NCBI RefSeq assembly: GCF_001278075.1
Contig: NZ_CP011340.1
Location: 2,604,001 to 2,668,000 of the forward strand
Direction of reading: 5' to 3'
From: Streptomyces pristinaespiralis
GTDB taxonomy: Bacteria > Actinomycetota > Actinomycetes > Streptomycetales > Streptomycetaceae
DNA: 64,000 bases
Shown: piece by piece, positions 24,718 to 33,323 of the stretch
Position numbering within the stretch: position 1 is the first letter of the stretch
Layout: the number at the start of each line of letters is the position of its first letter
Program-made: the position numbers and the translations under genes
The notes under the pieces: generated by a model
Database searches by the model: none
What the model was told of the DNA's origin: nothing
What the model saw: only the letters and a program-made list of their open reading frames with translations

Positions 24718-25928
24718 TGGACACGCGGCGGACGGCCGCCAGGGCGCGGGCCCTGGCGCGGGCCAATCCATGGTGTGTCGACATCGGGGTCGCGCTTCTG
24801 GTGCAGGCGGCGATGACCATGCCGTTCGTGGTGCCGCGTCCCGTCGGGGCGCCTCCGGCGACCTGGGCGGCGTACGGACTCACCACCCTGACGGTGCTGC
24901 CCCTCGTCTGGCGGCGGCGCGCTCCGGTGGCCGTGCTGCTGGCCGTGCTGGCGGCCGGCGGCCTGTACCAGGTGGCGCTGGACGGGCCGGGCCAGCCGCT
25001 GCCGTACACGGGGCTGGTGGTGGTGCACACGATCGCCGCGCTGTCGCCGCCGGCCAAGCGCCTGGGCGTTCTGCTCTCGCTGCCGCCGGTCGTCGGGGCG
25101 TCCGTGTGGCTGAACAGCCGGTCGTTGCGGGAGCTGACGTTCTCGCTGTTCGTCCTCGGCGCGGCCTATGCCTCCGGGCGCCTCGCCGACACGAGACAGG
25201 CGTACATCACGGCGGTCGAGGACCGGGCGGCGCAGCTGGAGCGGGCGAACCGGATCGAGGCGGAACGCTCTGCCGCGCGGGAACGGGCCCGGATCGCCCG
25301 GGAGATGCACGACATCCTCTCCCACGCGGTGAGCCTGATGATCGTGCAGGCGGAAGCGGGGCCGGTCGCCGTCCGCACGGAGCCGCAGAAGGCGGAAGCG
25401 GCGTTCGACGCGATATCCGAGGCGGGGCGTGACGCCATGGCGCAGCTTCGCCGCATGCTGGGGGTGCTGCGGGAGGACGAGGAGCCCGGGGCGCCCCGGG
25501 CACCGCAGCCGGACGCCGGCGACCTGCCCGCCCTGATCGACCGGGTCAGGGCCGGTGGTCTGGAGGTCTCCTGCCGTACGGAGGGAACGGCGCGGGCACT
25601 GCCGCCGGCGACCGGGGCCACCGTGTTCCGAGTGGTGCAGGAGGCGCTGACGAACGTGGTCAAGCACGCCGGGCCCGCCCGGGCGTCCGTCCTGCTCCGC
25701 CACGGCCCGGGCGCCCTGGAGATCACCGTCACCGACGACGGCCGGGGGCCGGGCCCGGCGGGCGCCCCGGGGACGACGGGCGGCCACGGGCTGACGGGCA
25801 TACGGGAAAGGGCGGCGGCACACGGCGGTACCGCGAGCGCCGGCGCGGGGCCCGGCGGCAGGGGCTTCGAGGTCAGGGTCGTCCTGCCGGTCCCGACCGG
25901 CACGTACGGGGCGCCGCCGGGGACGTAA
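24717..25928 (+). CDS. Sensor histidine kinase, NarL-type (HisKA_3)
   Basis: The product has 403 residues. The N-terminal half has about four or five membrane helices (residues 20-155). A coiled linker follows, then the HisKA_3 dimerisation motif ERARIAREMHDILSHAVS with the phospho-accepting His near 198, and a HATPase domain with VVQEALTNVVKHAG (N-box) and DDGRGPGP ... GHGLTGIRERAAAHGG (G-boxes). It phosphorylates the adjacent response regulator. The GTG start overlaps the methyltransferase stop. There is no large extracellular sensor domain, so the signal is probably sensed in the membrane. Confidence 0.92.
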   Translation: MDTRRTAARARALARANPWCVDIGVALLVQAAMTMPFVVPRPVGAPPATWAAYGLTTLTVLPLVWRRRAPVAVLLAVLAAGGLYQVALDGPGQPLPYTGLVVVHTIAALSPPAKRLGVLLSLPPVVGASVWLNSRSLRELTFSLFVLGAAYASGRLADTRQAYITAVEDRAAQLERANRIEAERSAARERARIAREMHDILSHAVSLMIVQAEAGPVAVRTEPQKAEAAFDAISEAGRDAMAQLRRMLGVLREDEEPGAPRAPQPDAGDLPALIDRVRAGGLEVSCRTEGTARALPPATGATVFRVVQEALTNVVKHAGPARASVLLRHGPGALEITVTDDGRGPGPAGAPGTTGGHGLTGIRERAAAHGGTASAGAGPGGRGFEVRVVLPVPTGTYGAPPGT

Positions 25929-25950
25929 ACTCCCGTCGGGAGGTGGGACG

Positions 25951-26658
25951 TTGACGATCCGTGTGCTGGTCGCGGACGACCAGGAGCTGGTCCGCAGCGG
26001 CTTCGCGATGATCCTTGACGCGCAGCCGGACATCGAGGTGGTCGCCGAGGCGGGCGACGGGGCGCAGGCCGTCGAGGCCGTGCGCCGCCACTCCCCCGAT
26101 GTGGCCCTGCTCGACATCCGTATGCCGCGCATGGACGGCATCGAGGCGTGCCGCGAGATCAGCACCGTCTCTGCCTGCCGGACCGTCATGCTGACCACCT
26201 TCGACTCCGACGAGTACGTGTACGAGGCGCTGCACGCGGGGGCCAGTGGCTTTCTGCTGAAGGACGTGCGGCGGGACGATCTGGTCCACGCGGTACGCGT
26301 GGTGGCGCGGGGGGACTCGCTGCTGGCACCGTCCGTCGCCCGCCGGCTGATCGAGGAGTACACCCGCGCCGTCCCTCGCGTCCCGCAGCCGGACGGCAGG
26401 CTGGAGTCCCTGACCACGCGGGAGCGCGAGACCCTGCTGCTGCTGGGGCGCGGCCTTTCGAACGCCGAGATCGCCGCCGAGCTGGTGGTCAGCGAGCACA
26501 CGGTCAAGACCCATGTGGGCAACGTGCTGGCGAAGCTGGCGCTGCGGGACCGGATCCAGGCGGTGATCTGCGCCTACGAGAGCGGACTCATCGCGGCGGG
26601 CTCTCCCCCGCTCGGGGGAGCAGGCGCCTGCGGCTCCCCCGCACCGGCGAGCGGCTGA
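25951..26658 (+). CDS. NarL/LuxR-type response regulator
   Basis: The product has 235 residues, with a receiver domain (VLVADDQELVR, phosphorylated Asp near 55 in ALLDIRMPRMDG, TTFDSDEYV, and Lys in GFLLKDVR) and a LuxR-type helix-turn-helix (LTTRERETLLLLGRGLSNAEIAAELVVSEHTVKTHVGNVL). It is the partner of the upstream kinase. The start is TTG at 25951, preceded by GGGAGG at good spacing. The C-terminal 18 residues (SPPLGGAGACGSPAP...) extend beyond the usual fold and are encoded by a GC-rich palindromic stretch (CTCCCCCG/CGGGGGAG at 26603-26620). Confidence 0.93.
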   Translation: MTIRVLVADDQELVRSGFAMILDAQPDIEVVAEAGDGAQAVEAVRRHSPDVALLDIRMPRMDGIEACREISTVSACRTVMLTTFDSDEYVYEALHAGASGFLLKDVRRDDLVHAVRVVARGDSLLAPSVARRLIEEYTRAVPRVPQPDGRLESLTTRERETLLLLGRGLSNAEIAAELVVSEHTVKTHVGNVLAKLALRDRIQAVICAYESGLIAAGSPPLGGAGACGSPAPASG

Positions 26659-26759
26659 GCCAGGGAAGACCGCCCGCTCCGGCGATCCGCACGGCTGCTC
26701 CCGTCAGCAGGATGAGAGACGTCCGTCACCCGACGTCACGGCATCCTGGAGCACGCATC

Positions 26760-27941
26760 ATGAAGGCCCGTACCCGAACCGTCCTCGCCGCAGCGCTCGT
26801 CCTGGGTCTTGCCGGCGGCCCCTCCGTCCTCCCCGCCACGGCCGGCACGCCCGCCGCCGACGCGCCTGTCGCCGCACTGCCGTCGGGGCCGGACGCGGCC
26901 GCTCTTCGCGCCGTGATCGACGCGGTGCGCGATCCGGCGACGGCGAGGGCGACCGCGGCCCTGGTCCGCGTCGGCGGCGGCGGACAGTGGCGGGGCAGTG
27001 CCGGCGTGCACGATCTGCGGACGGGCCGCCCGGCCGACCCCGCCGGACGGTTCCGGGCCGGCTCCGTGACCAAGGTCTTCACCGCGGCGACGGTTCTGCA
27101 GCTGGCCGCGGAGCGGCGCATCGACCTGGACCGGACGGCCCGCTACTACCTTCCGGAGCTGATCCCCGCGGCCTACGAGGCCGTGACCGTGCGCCAGTTG
27201 CTGAACCACACCAGCGGGATACCGGCCCCTGACTTCGAGGGGGACGACGTCGACGACTGGTACGAGAACCGCTTCGACCTGCACGACCCGCGGGACATGG
27301 TGCGCTCCGCGACGTCGAAGCCGCGGGAGTTCCCGCCCGGCGAGCAGCAGCACTACCTCAACATCGGTTACACGATCGCTGGTCTGCTGATCGAGCGGGT
27401 CACCGGGGACACGTACGAGAACCAGGTCGCACGGCGGATCCTGCGGCCGCTCGCGCTGCGCGACACCTCCTACCCGGGCTCCGATCCGCGCATCCACGGC
27501 CGGCACAACCACGGGTACCAGGTCTTCGCGTCCGCGGACGGCGGTGAGGAACTGCGCGACGTCAGCGTCTGGGGCGCCACGGACGCCTGGGCCGCGGGTG
27601 ACCTCATCTCCACCACGGCCGATCTGGAGCGTTTCACCCGGGCGCTGTTCGGCGGACGGGTGGTGCGCGGGCCGTTGCTGGAGGAGATGTTCACCCTGCC
27701 GCAGTTGAAGAAGGGGACGGCGAGCCACAGCGTGGGGATGAGCCGTTGGCGGCTGGGCGGCCGCGAGGTCTGGGGCAAGACCGGCGGCCGCTGGGGCTAC
27801 AACTCGGGCATGGGCGGTACCCGGGACCTGTCACGCACGCTCGCCTACAGCGTCAACTCGACGGACGCGAAGGGGCAAGACGCCAACCCGGTGGTGATGG
27901 ACATCATCGTCGCCACCTTCGGGGCGCCTGACGGTCGGTGA
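26760..27941 (+). CDS. Secreted serine hydrolase, beta-lactamase/DD-peptidase family
   Basis: The product has 393 residues with a signal peptide (MKARTRTVLAAALVLGLAGG, cut near AGTPA). The catalytic SxxK is in RAGSVTKVF, the YxN motif is YLNIGYT, and the third motif appears as WGKTGGRWGYNSG. This is the class C beta-lactamase/D-alanyl-D-alanine carboxypeptidase/esterase group. It may trim cell-wall peptides or act as an esterase; resistance cannot be claimed from sequence. It lies 100 bases after the response regulator and could be controlled by it (inference). The ATG has GGAG about 10 bases upstream. Confidence 0.9.
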   Translation: MKARTRTVLAAALVLGLAGGPSVLPATAGTPAADAPVAALPSGPDAAALRAVIDAVRDPATARATAALVRVGGGGQWRGSAGVHDLRTGRPADPAGRFRAGSVTKVFTAATVLQLAAERRIDLDRTARYYLPELIPAAYEAVTVRQLLNHTSGIPAPDFEGDDVDDWYENRFDLHDPRDMVRSATSKPREFPPGEQQHYLNIGYTIAGLLIERVTGDTYENQVARRILRPLALRDTSYPGSDPRIHGRHNHGYQVFASADGGEELRDVSVWGATDAWAAGDLISTTADLERFTRALFGGRVVRGPLLEEMFTLPQLKKGTASHSVGMSRWRLGGREVWGKTGGRWGYNSGMGGTRDLSRTLAYSVNSTDAKGQDANPVVMDIIVATFGAPDGR

Positions 27942-28166
27942 GCCACGGCCGGCCTGAAGCCGCAGCTCAAAGGTCAAAGGCCGCCGGGGCACTCCGGTCA
28001 CGCCCCCGAAACATTGATGGCGCTCTTTGAAGACCGGCCGGGTGATGCTCGTGCTGCCCCGGGCGTGCTCAGTGAACTCCCCGATCGCGCTGCAACTGAG
28101 GGAGGCGGGCCACCTGTTCGACACCAGGGCTACGCTCGCGATGATCAACACAGAGGAGGTACGTGC

Positions 28167-28895
28167 ATGGATCTCACAGGGAGCACGGTGGTCGTCACCG
28201 GGGCCGGGCGTGGGTTCGGGCGAGCGTTGGCCTTGCACGCGGGCCGGTCGGGGGCTCAGGTGTTCGTTTCCGCTCGTTCTCCGGCTGCGGCACAGACCGT
28301 GGCCCATGAGGTGGCGGCGGACAGCGGCGCGAGAGCCGACGCGTTCGGCTGTGATCTGGCCGACCCGGCTTCCGTAAGGGCGTTCGCGGAGGGGGTCGCC
28401 GCCCACACCGACCACGTGGACGTGCTGATCAACAACGGTGCCCGCTACCTGGAAGGCCCCGACCTGTGGGATGCCGACGACGACGCGATCACCGACACCA
28501 TCGCATCCGGAGCCACCGGCACCCTGCTCACGGTCAAGCACTTCCTCCCGTTGCTGCGCGCTTCCCCTGGTGCCGATGTGGTCAACCTGGTCTCCTCGGC
28601 TGCGGAAGCCCGGAACCACCGCTCTCAGGCACACCCCGCGTTCTACGCGGCCAAAGCCGCGCAAGCCGGTTTCGCCGACGTCCTCTCTCAGCGACTCCGC
28701 CCTGAGGGCATCCGTGTCATCTCGCTCTACCCACCGGACTTCACGGACGGCGACCCACTCGACGCCACCTGGGAACATGCCTCCCGGACCGCCGGCAACC
28801 CGCTGACCGCCCAATCCGTGCTCGACTGCGTCTTTTTCGCGATCGGCCAACCGCGCGACTGCTTCATCCGCTCCTTCCACTTCGAGCAGTTGTAA
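28167..28895 (+). CDS. Short-chain dehydrogenase/reductase
   Basis: The product has 242 residues. It has the cofactor motif TGAGRGFG, the NNGA motif (normally NNAG), a serine in VVNLVSSAAEA and the catalytic YAAK (YxxxK). It should reduce or oxidise a carbonyl/alcohol with NAD(P)(H); the substrate is unknown. The ATG follows GAGGAGGT at good spacing. Its codons are visibly less GC-biased than those of its neighbours (for example GTT TCC GCT CGT TCT), which hints at recent acquisition. The 225-base gap upstream holds a possible -10 TACGCT near 28133 and no gene that I can support. Confidence 0.88.
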   Translation: MDLTGSTVVVTGAGRGFGRALALHAGRSGAQVFVSARSPAAAQTVAHEVAADSGARADAFGCDLADPASVRAFAEGVAAHTDHVDVLINNGARYLEGPDLWDADDDAITDTIASGATGTLLTVKHFLPLLRASPGADVVNLVSSAAEARNHRSQAHPAFYAAKAAQAGFADVLSQRLRPEGIRVISLYPPDFTDGDPLDATWEHASRTAGNPLTAQSVLDCVFFAIGQPRDCFIRSFHFEQL

Positions 28896-28992
28896 GGGCC
28901 CGCGCGGACTCGACACCACCGGTGCGGATGCTCGCCCGTTACGTGTTCGCCGGGGCAAGCATGCGAGGGGCGCGAGCGGATCTGGCCGCTCC

Positions 28993-29532
28993 TCAGGCCG
29001 CTGACGGCACCGGTCCCGCCGCGGCCGCCGGCGCCGTCAGCGCCTCGAGCCGCTTGATCCTGCGGCGGACGAGGTACAGCGGGATCACACCGAAGACGCC
29101 GAAGGACATGTCGATGACGGACCACCAGAAGGGGATGCCCCGGATCGGGCCGCAGATCAGGGCGAGCGGAATGATCCCGGCGCAGGCGATCATGCCGAAC
29201 TCGACGACCCAGATGTTGCGGACGGGGTCGCGGTAGGGCCCGTAGAAGGCGACGGCGATCACCAGGTGGGCGAAGGCGAGCCAGTCCGTGCCGTAGAGCA
29301 CGAACGGATACTTCTCCTCGGTCGCGTCGAGCCCTTCCCGCACCCGCACGATCCACTCCATGAAGGCCGGCATCCGTTCGGGGACGGGCGAGGCGGAGGA
29401 GCCCAGCAGATCCTCGATCAGGCGCAGTTCGGTCACCAGGGGGAAGGCGGTCACCCCGCTGAGCACCAGACACACGACGAAGAGGACCAACCACCGGCGT
29501 ATCCCCCGCAAGAGGGCTGCTCGCTCGCTCAT
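28993..29532 (-). CDS. Membrane protein of unknown function
   Basis: The product has 179 residues with four or five hydrophobic segments: WLVLFVVCLVLSGVTAFPLV near the N-terminus, WLAFAHLVIAVAFYGPYRDPVRNIWVVEFGMIACAGIIPLALI in the middle, and IPFWWSVIDMSFGVFGVIPLYLV before a basic C-terminus. A soluble loop of about 60 residues (EDLLGSS ... FVLYGTD) lies after the first helix. I recognise it only as a conserved hypothetical type. It is convergent with the short-chain dehydrogenase and lies downstream of a strong terminator. Confidence 0.75.
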   Translation of the reverse strand: MSERAALLRGIRRWLVLFVVCLVLSGVTAFPLVTELRLIEDLLGSSASPVPERMPAFMEWIVRVREGLDATEEKYPFVLYGTDWLAFAHLVIAVAFYGPYRDPVRNIWVVEFGMIACAGIIPLALICGPIRGIPFWWSVIDMSFGVFGVIPLYLVRRRIKRLEALTAPAAAAGPVPSAA

Positions 29533-29593
29533 ACGGGCACCCTACGGCAGAAGTGAACATGTTCAAAATGCTTGCGGCGCCGCCCGAACGACA

Positions 29594-29625
29594 GCGCGCC
29601 CGGTGCACGAGTGCACCGGGCGCGC
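29594..29625 (-). terminator. Perfect 15-bp hairpin terminator
   Basis: GCGCGCCCGGTGCAC and GTGCACCGGGCGCGC flank two bases, 31 bases after the stop of the aldehyde dehydrogenase at 29657. Confidence 0.85.
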
Positions 29626-29656
29626 GGCCTTCTGACGTTATGGAAGGCCCCTGAGG

Positions 29657-31096
29657 TCAGCCGTCGAGCGACGTCATCACGTGCTTGATGCGCGTGTAGT
29701 CGTCGAAGCCGTACGCCGACAGGTCCTTGCCGTAGCCGGACTTCTTGAAGCCGCCGTGGGGCATCTCGGCGACCAGCGGGATGTGGGTGTTGATCCACAC
29801 GCAGCCGAAGTCGAGGGCCTTGGACATCCGCATCGCCCGCCCGTGGTCCTTGGTCCACACCGAGGAGGCCAGCGCGTACTCCACGCCGTTCGCCCACTCG
29901 AGGGCCTGCGCCTCGTCGGAGAAGGACTGGACGGTGATGACCGGGCCGAAGACCTCGTTCTGGATGATCTCGTCGTCCTGCTTGAGACCGGAGACGACGG
30001 TCGGGGCGTAGAAGTAGCCCTTGTCGCCGACCCGCTGACCGCCCGCCTCCACCTTGGCGTGCGCCGGCAGCCGGTCGATGAAGCCGGTGACCTGGTCCAG
30101 CTGGTTGGCGTTGTTCAGCGGGCCGTACAGCACGTCCTCGTCGTCCGGCGCGCCGGTCTTCGTCGCGGCCGCCGCCTTGGCGAGCGCGGAGACGAACTCG
30201 TCGTGGATGGACTCGTGCACGAGCACGCGGGTCGCCGCGGTGCAGTCCTGGCCGGCGTTGAAGAAGCCCGCCACCGAGATGTCCTCGACGGCCTTCTCGA
30301 TGTCGGTGTCCTCGAAGACCACGACCGGGGCCTTGCCGCCGAGCTCGAGGTGGACACGCTTGACGTCCTTGGCCGCGGACGCCGCGACCTGGATGCCCGC
30401 ACGCACCGAACCGGTGATGGACGCCATCGCCGGGACCGGGTGCTCGACCATCGCGCGGCCGGTGTCGCGGTCGCCGCAGACGACGTTGAAGACGCCCTTG
30501 GGCGCGATGGCGCCGATGATCTCTGCCATCAGCACGGTCGAGGCGGGCGTGGTGTCCGACGGCTTCAGCACGACGGTGTTGCCCGCCGCGAGCGCCGGCG
30601 CGAACTTCCAGACCGCCATCATCATCGGGTAGTTCCACGGCGCGACCTGGGCGCAGACACCGACCGGCTCGCGCCGGACGATGGAGGTCAGGCCCTCCAT
30701 GTACTCGCCGGCGGAGCGGCCCTCGAGCATGCGCGCGGCGCCCGCGAAGAAGCGGATCTGGTCCACCATCGGCGGGATCTCTTCGGTGCGGGTGAGCCCG
30801 ATCGGCTTGCCCGTGTTCTCCGACTCGGCCGCGATCAGGTCCTCGGCCCGCTCCTCGATCGCGTCGGCGATCTTCAGCAGCACCTTCTGGCGCTCCGCGG
30901 GCGTGGTGTCGCGCCAGGCGGGGAAGGCGGCCGCGGCAGCGTCCATGGCGGCGTCGACGTCGGCCTGCCCGGAGAGCGGCGACGTGGCGTAGACCTCGCC
31001 GGTGGCGGGGTTGACGATGTCGATCGTCCGGCCGTCGGCGGCGTCCTTGAACTCCCCGTTGATGTAGTTGCGCAGTCGACGCAGCTCGGTGGTCAC
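29657..31096 (-). CDS. Gamma-aminobutyraldehyde dehydrogenase
   Basis: The product has 479 residues of the PatD/betaine-aldehyde dehydrogenase type. It has APWNYPMMMAVWK, ELGGKAPVVVFEDTD with the general-base Glu, and the catalytic Cys in NAGQDCTAATRV (about residue 285). It probably oxidises gamma-aminobutyraldehyde to GABA, completing the transaminase route that begins with the divergent aminotransferase. I chose the GTG at 31096 because AGGAGG lies about 10 bases upstream; an ATG at 31135 lacks one. It is divergent from the Lrp/AsnC gene and ends in a strong terminator. Confidence 0.92.
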   Translation of the reverse strand: MTTELRRLRNYINGEFKDAADGRTIDIVNPATGEVYATSPLSGQADVDAAMDAAAAAFPAWRDTTPAERQKVLLKIADAIEERAEDLIAAESENTGKPIGLTRTEEIPPMVDQIRFFAGAARMLEGRSAGEYMEGLTSIVRREPVGVCAQVAPWNYPMMMAVWKFAPALAAGNTVVLKPSDTTPASTVLMAEIIGAIAPKGVFNVVCGDRDTGRAMVEHPVPAMASITGSVRAGIQVAASAAKDVKRVHLELGGKAPVVVFEDTDIEKAVEDISVAGFFNAGQDCTAATRVLVHESIHDEFVSALAKAAAATKTGAPDDEDVLYGPLNNANQLDQVTGFIDRLPAHAKVEAGGQRVGDKGYFYAPTVVSGLKQDDEIIQNEVFGPVITVQSFSDEAQALEWANGVEYALASSVWTKDHGRAMRMSKALDFGCVWINTHIPLVAEMPHGGFKKSGYGKDLSAYGFDDYTRIKHVMTSLDG

Positions 31097-31138
31097 TGTT
31101 GCCACCCCTCCTGTCGTGTCCGATGGGTGAGACACCCC

Positions 31139-31166
31139 ACCCTAATCTCTTCTCGGACGTTTTCAA
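31139..31166 (-). promoter_or_regulatory. Promoter of gamma-aminobutyraldehyde dehydrogenase
   Basis: On the minus strand, -35 TTGAAA (31161-31166) and -10 TAGGGT (31139-31144) are 16 bases apart, 43 bases before the GTG start. About 50 bases further upstream lies AACAACGAAT (31215-31224), a motif similar to one at the polyamine operon promoter. Confidence 0.55.
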
Positions 31167-31260
31167 CAGGCCCGCCACTCTCCAACTTCGGATTCAGTGA
31201 AGTTCGACCCCCATAACAACGAATTTCATCGCTCAGGGCTTGCCAGACAGACGAGTCCCG

Positions 31261-31776
31261 GTGCAGAGTGAGGTTGTGGCCAGTCGTAGCGCAGACTCCA
31301 GGAACGGGACCGCAGGTGGTTCGTCGACCCCGACGATCGACGCGGTCTCCCTCGCGATCATCGAACAGCTCCAGGAGGACGGTCGCCGTCCTTACGCCGC
31401 GATCGGCAAGGCCGTGGGCCTTTCCGAAGCGGCCGTGCGGCAACGCGTCCAGAAGCTGCTCGACCAGGGCGTGATGCAGATCGTCGCCGTTACCGACCCG
31501 CTCACCGTGGGTCTGCGGCGCCAGGCGATGGTCGGCATCAAGGTCGAGGGGGACCTCGACCCCGTGGCGGACGCGCTGACGGCCATGGCCGAGTGCGAGT
31601 ACGTGGTGATGACCGCGGGCTCCTTCGACCTGATGGTGGAGATCGTCTGCGAGGACGACGACCACCTGCTCGAAGTGATCAACAAGCGGATCCGTGCGCT
31701 CCCCGGCGTGCGCTCCACCGAGAGCTTCGTCTACCTCAAGCTCAAGAAGCAGACCTATATGTGGGGAACCCGATAG
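31261..31776 (+). CDS. Lrp/AsnC-family transcriptional regulator
   Basis: The product has about 171 residues. An N-terminal helix-turn-helix (IDAVSLAIIEQLQEDGRRPYAAIGKAVGLSEAAVRQRVQKLLDQGVM) is followed by a RAM/ligand-binding domain (VGIKVEGDLDPVADALTAMAECEYVVMTAGSFDLMVEIVCED). It probably controls both the divergent dehydrogenase and the aminotransferase two bases downstream, in response to an amino acid or amine (inference from layout). The start is uncertain: GTG at 31261 or GTG at 31276. The C-terminus (KLKKQTYMWGTR) is normal for the family. Confidence 0.9.
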   Translation: MQSEVVASRSADSRNGTAGGSSTPTIDAVSLAIIEQLQEDGRRPYAAIGKAVGLSEAAVRQRVQKLLDQGVMQIVAVTDPLTVGLRRQAMVGIKVEGDLDPVADALTAMAECEYVVMTAGSFDLMVEIVCEDDDHLLEVINKRIRALPGVRSTESFVYLKLKKQTYMWGTR

Positions 31777-31778
31777 CC

Positions 31779-33140
31779 GTGAGCAAGGACCTCTCCAAGA
31801 CCGCCTACGACCACCTGTGGATGCACTTCACCCGCATGTCGTCGTACGAGCACGCACCCGTGCCCACCATCGTGCGTGGCGAGGGCACCTACATCTACGA
31901 CGACAAGGGCAAGCGCTACCTCGACGGGCTCGCCGGCCTCTTCGTGGTCAACGCGGGCCACGGCCGGCACGAGCTCGCGGAGACCGCCTACAAGCAGGCT
32001 CAGGAGCTCGCGTTCTTCCCCGTGTGGTCCTACGCCCACCCCAAGGCGGTCGAGCTCGCGGAGCGCCTCGCCCACCACGCGCCGGGCGACCTCAACAAGG
32101 TCTTCTTCACCACCGGCGGCGGCGAGGCCGTCGAGACCGCCTGGAAGCTCGCCAAGCAGTACTTCAAGCTCCAGGGCAAGCCCACCAAGTACAAGGTCAT
32201 CTCGCGTGCGGTCGCCTACCACGGCACCCCGCAGGGCGCCCTGTCGATCACCGGCCTCCCCGCCCTGAAGGCCCCCTTCGAGCCGCTGGTCCCCGGCGCG
32301 CACAAGGTGCCGAACACCAACATCTACCGCGCCCCGATCCACGGCGACGACCCCGAGGCCTTCGGCCGCTGGGCCGCCGACCAGATCGAGCAGCAGATCC
32401 TCTTCGAGGGCCCGGAGACCGTCGCCGCGGTCTTCCTCGAGCCCGTGCAGAACGCCGGCGGCTGCTTCCCGCCGCCGCCCGGCTACTTCCGGCGGGTCCG
32501 CGAGATCTGCGACCAGTACGACGTGCTGCTCGTCTCCGACGAGGTCATCTGCGCCTTCGGCCGCCTCGGCACGATGTTCGCCTGCGACAAGTTCGACTAC
32601 GTGCCGGACATGATCACCTGCGCCAAGGGCATGACCTCGGGCTACTCCCCGATCGGCGCCTGCATCATCTCCGACCGCCTGGCCGAGCCGTTCTACAAGG
32701 GCGACAACACCTTCCTGCACGGCTACACCTTCGGCGGCCACCCGGTCTCCGCGGCCGTGGGCCTCGCCAACCTCGACATCTTCGAGCGCGAGGGCCTCAA
32801 CCAGCACGTGCTCGACAACGAGGGCGCCTTCCGCTCCACCCTGGAGAAGCTGCACGACCTGCCGATCGTCGGCGACGTCCGCGGCAACGGCTTCTTCTAC
32901 GGCATCGAGCTGGTGAAGGACAAGGCCACCAAGGAGTCGTTCAACGACGAGGAGACCGAGCGCGTCCTGTACGGCTTCCTCTCCAAGGCGCTGTACGACA
33001 ACGGTCTGTACTGCCGGGCCGACGACCGCGGCGACCCGGTGGTCCAGCTGGCGCCGCCGCTGATCGCCGACCAGTCGACGTTCGACGAGATCGAGCAGAT
33101 CCTGCGCGGCGTCCTCGCCGAGGCGTGGACCAAGCTCTGA
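31779..33140 (+). CDS. Class III aminotransferase, probable putrescine/polyamine transaminase
   Basis: The product has 453 residues of the class III PLP family. It has VFFTTGGGEAVETAWKLA, VLLVSDEVICAFGRLG with the conserved Asp, and the PLP Lys in CAKGMTSGYSP (about residue 283). The form resembles SpuC-like putrescine--pyruvate and omega-amino-acid--pyruvate transaminases more than GabT. The GTG start is two bases after the Lrp stop, so both are on one message. With the divergent dehydrogenase it would give putrescine to gamma-aminobutyraldehyde to GABA. A 24-base-pair hairpin terminates it. Confidence 0.9.
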   Translation: MSKDLSKTAYDHLWMHFTRMSSYEHAPVPTIVRGEGTYIYDDKGKRYLDGLAGLFVVNAGHGRHELAETAYKQAQELAFFPVWSYAHPKAVELAERLAHHAPGDLNKVFFTTGGGEAVETAWKLAKQYFKLQGKPTKYKVISRAVAYHGTPQGALSITGLPALKAPFEPLVPGAHKVPNTNIYRAPIHGDDPEAFGRWAADQIEQQILFEGPETVAAVFLEPVQNAGGCFPPPPGYFRRVREICDQYDVLLVSDEVICAFGRLGTMFACDKFDYVPDMITCAKGMTSGYSPIGACIISDRLAEPFYKGDNTFLHGYTFGGHPVSAAVGLANLDIFEREGLNQHVLDNEGAFRSTLEKLHDLPIVGDVRGNGFFYGIELVKDKATKESFNDEETERVLYGFLSKALYDNGLYCRADDRGDPVVQLAPPLIADQSTFDEIEQILRGVLAEAWTKL

Positions 33141-33158
33141 TCCCGCCCCGCCCTCCCC

Positions 33159-33214
33159 GCACGCGGCCCGGGTACCTCCATCCGAGTGAGATGGACGGTG
33201 CCCGGGCCGCGTGC
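33159..33214 (+). terminator. Very long hairpin terminator after aminotransferase
   Basis: The outer arms GCACGCGGCCCGGGTACC (33159-33176) and GGTGCCCGGGCCGCGTGC (33197-33214) pair with one wobble, and inner arms TCCATC/GATGGA extend the stem to about 24 base pairs with a 7-base loop. It starts 19 bases after the stop codon. Confidence 0.85.
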
Positions 33215-33323
33215 TTCCCGGTACCCCGGCAGTGACTCCTTAGCGTGCCCAGTGACCGATCGGCCCTGCCTTCGTTCCCCCGTACGGGGGGCGGGAAATC
33301 TGATCAGAACCGAGGTGTACGTC

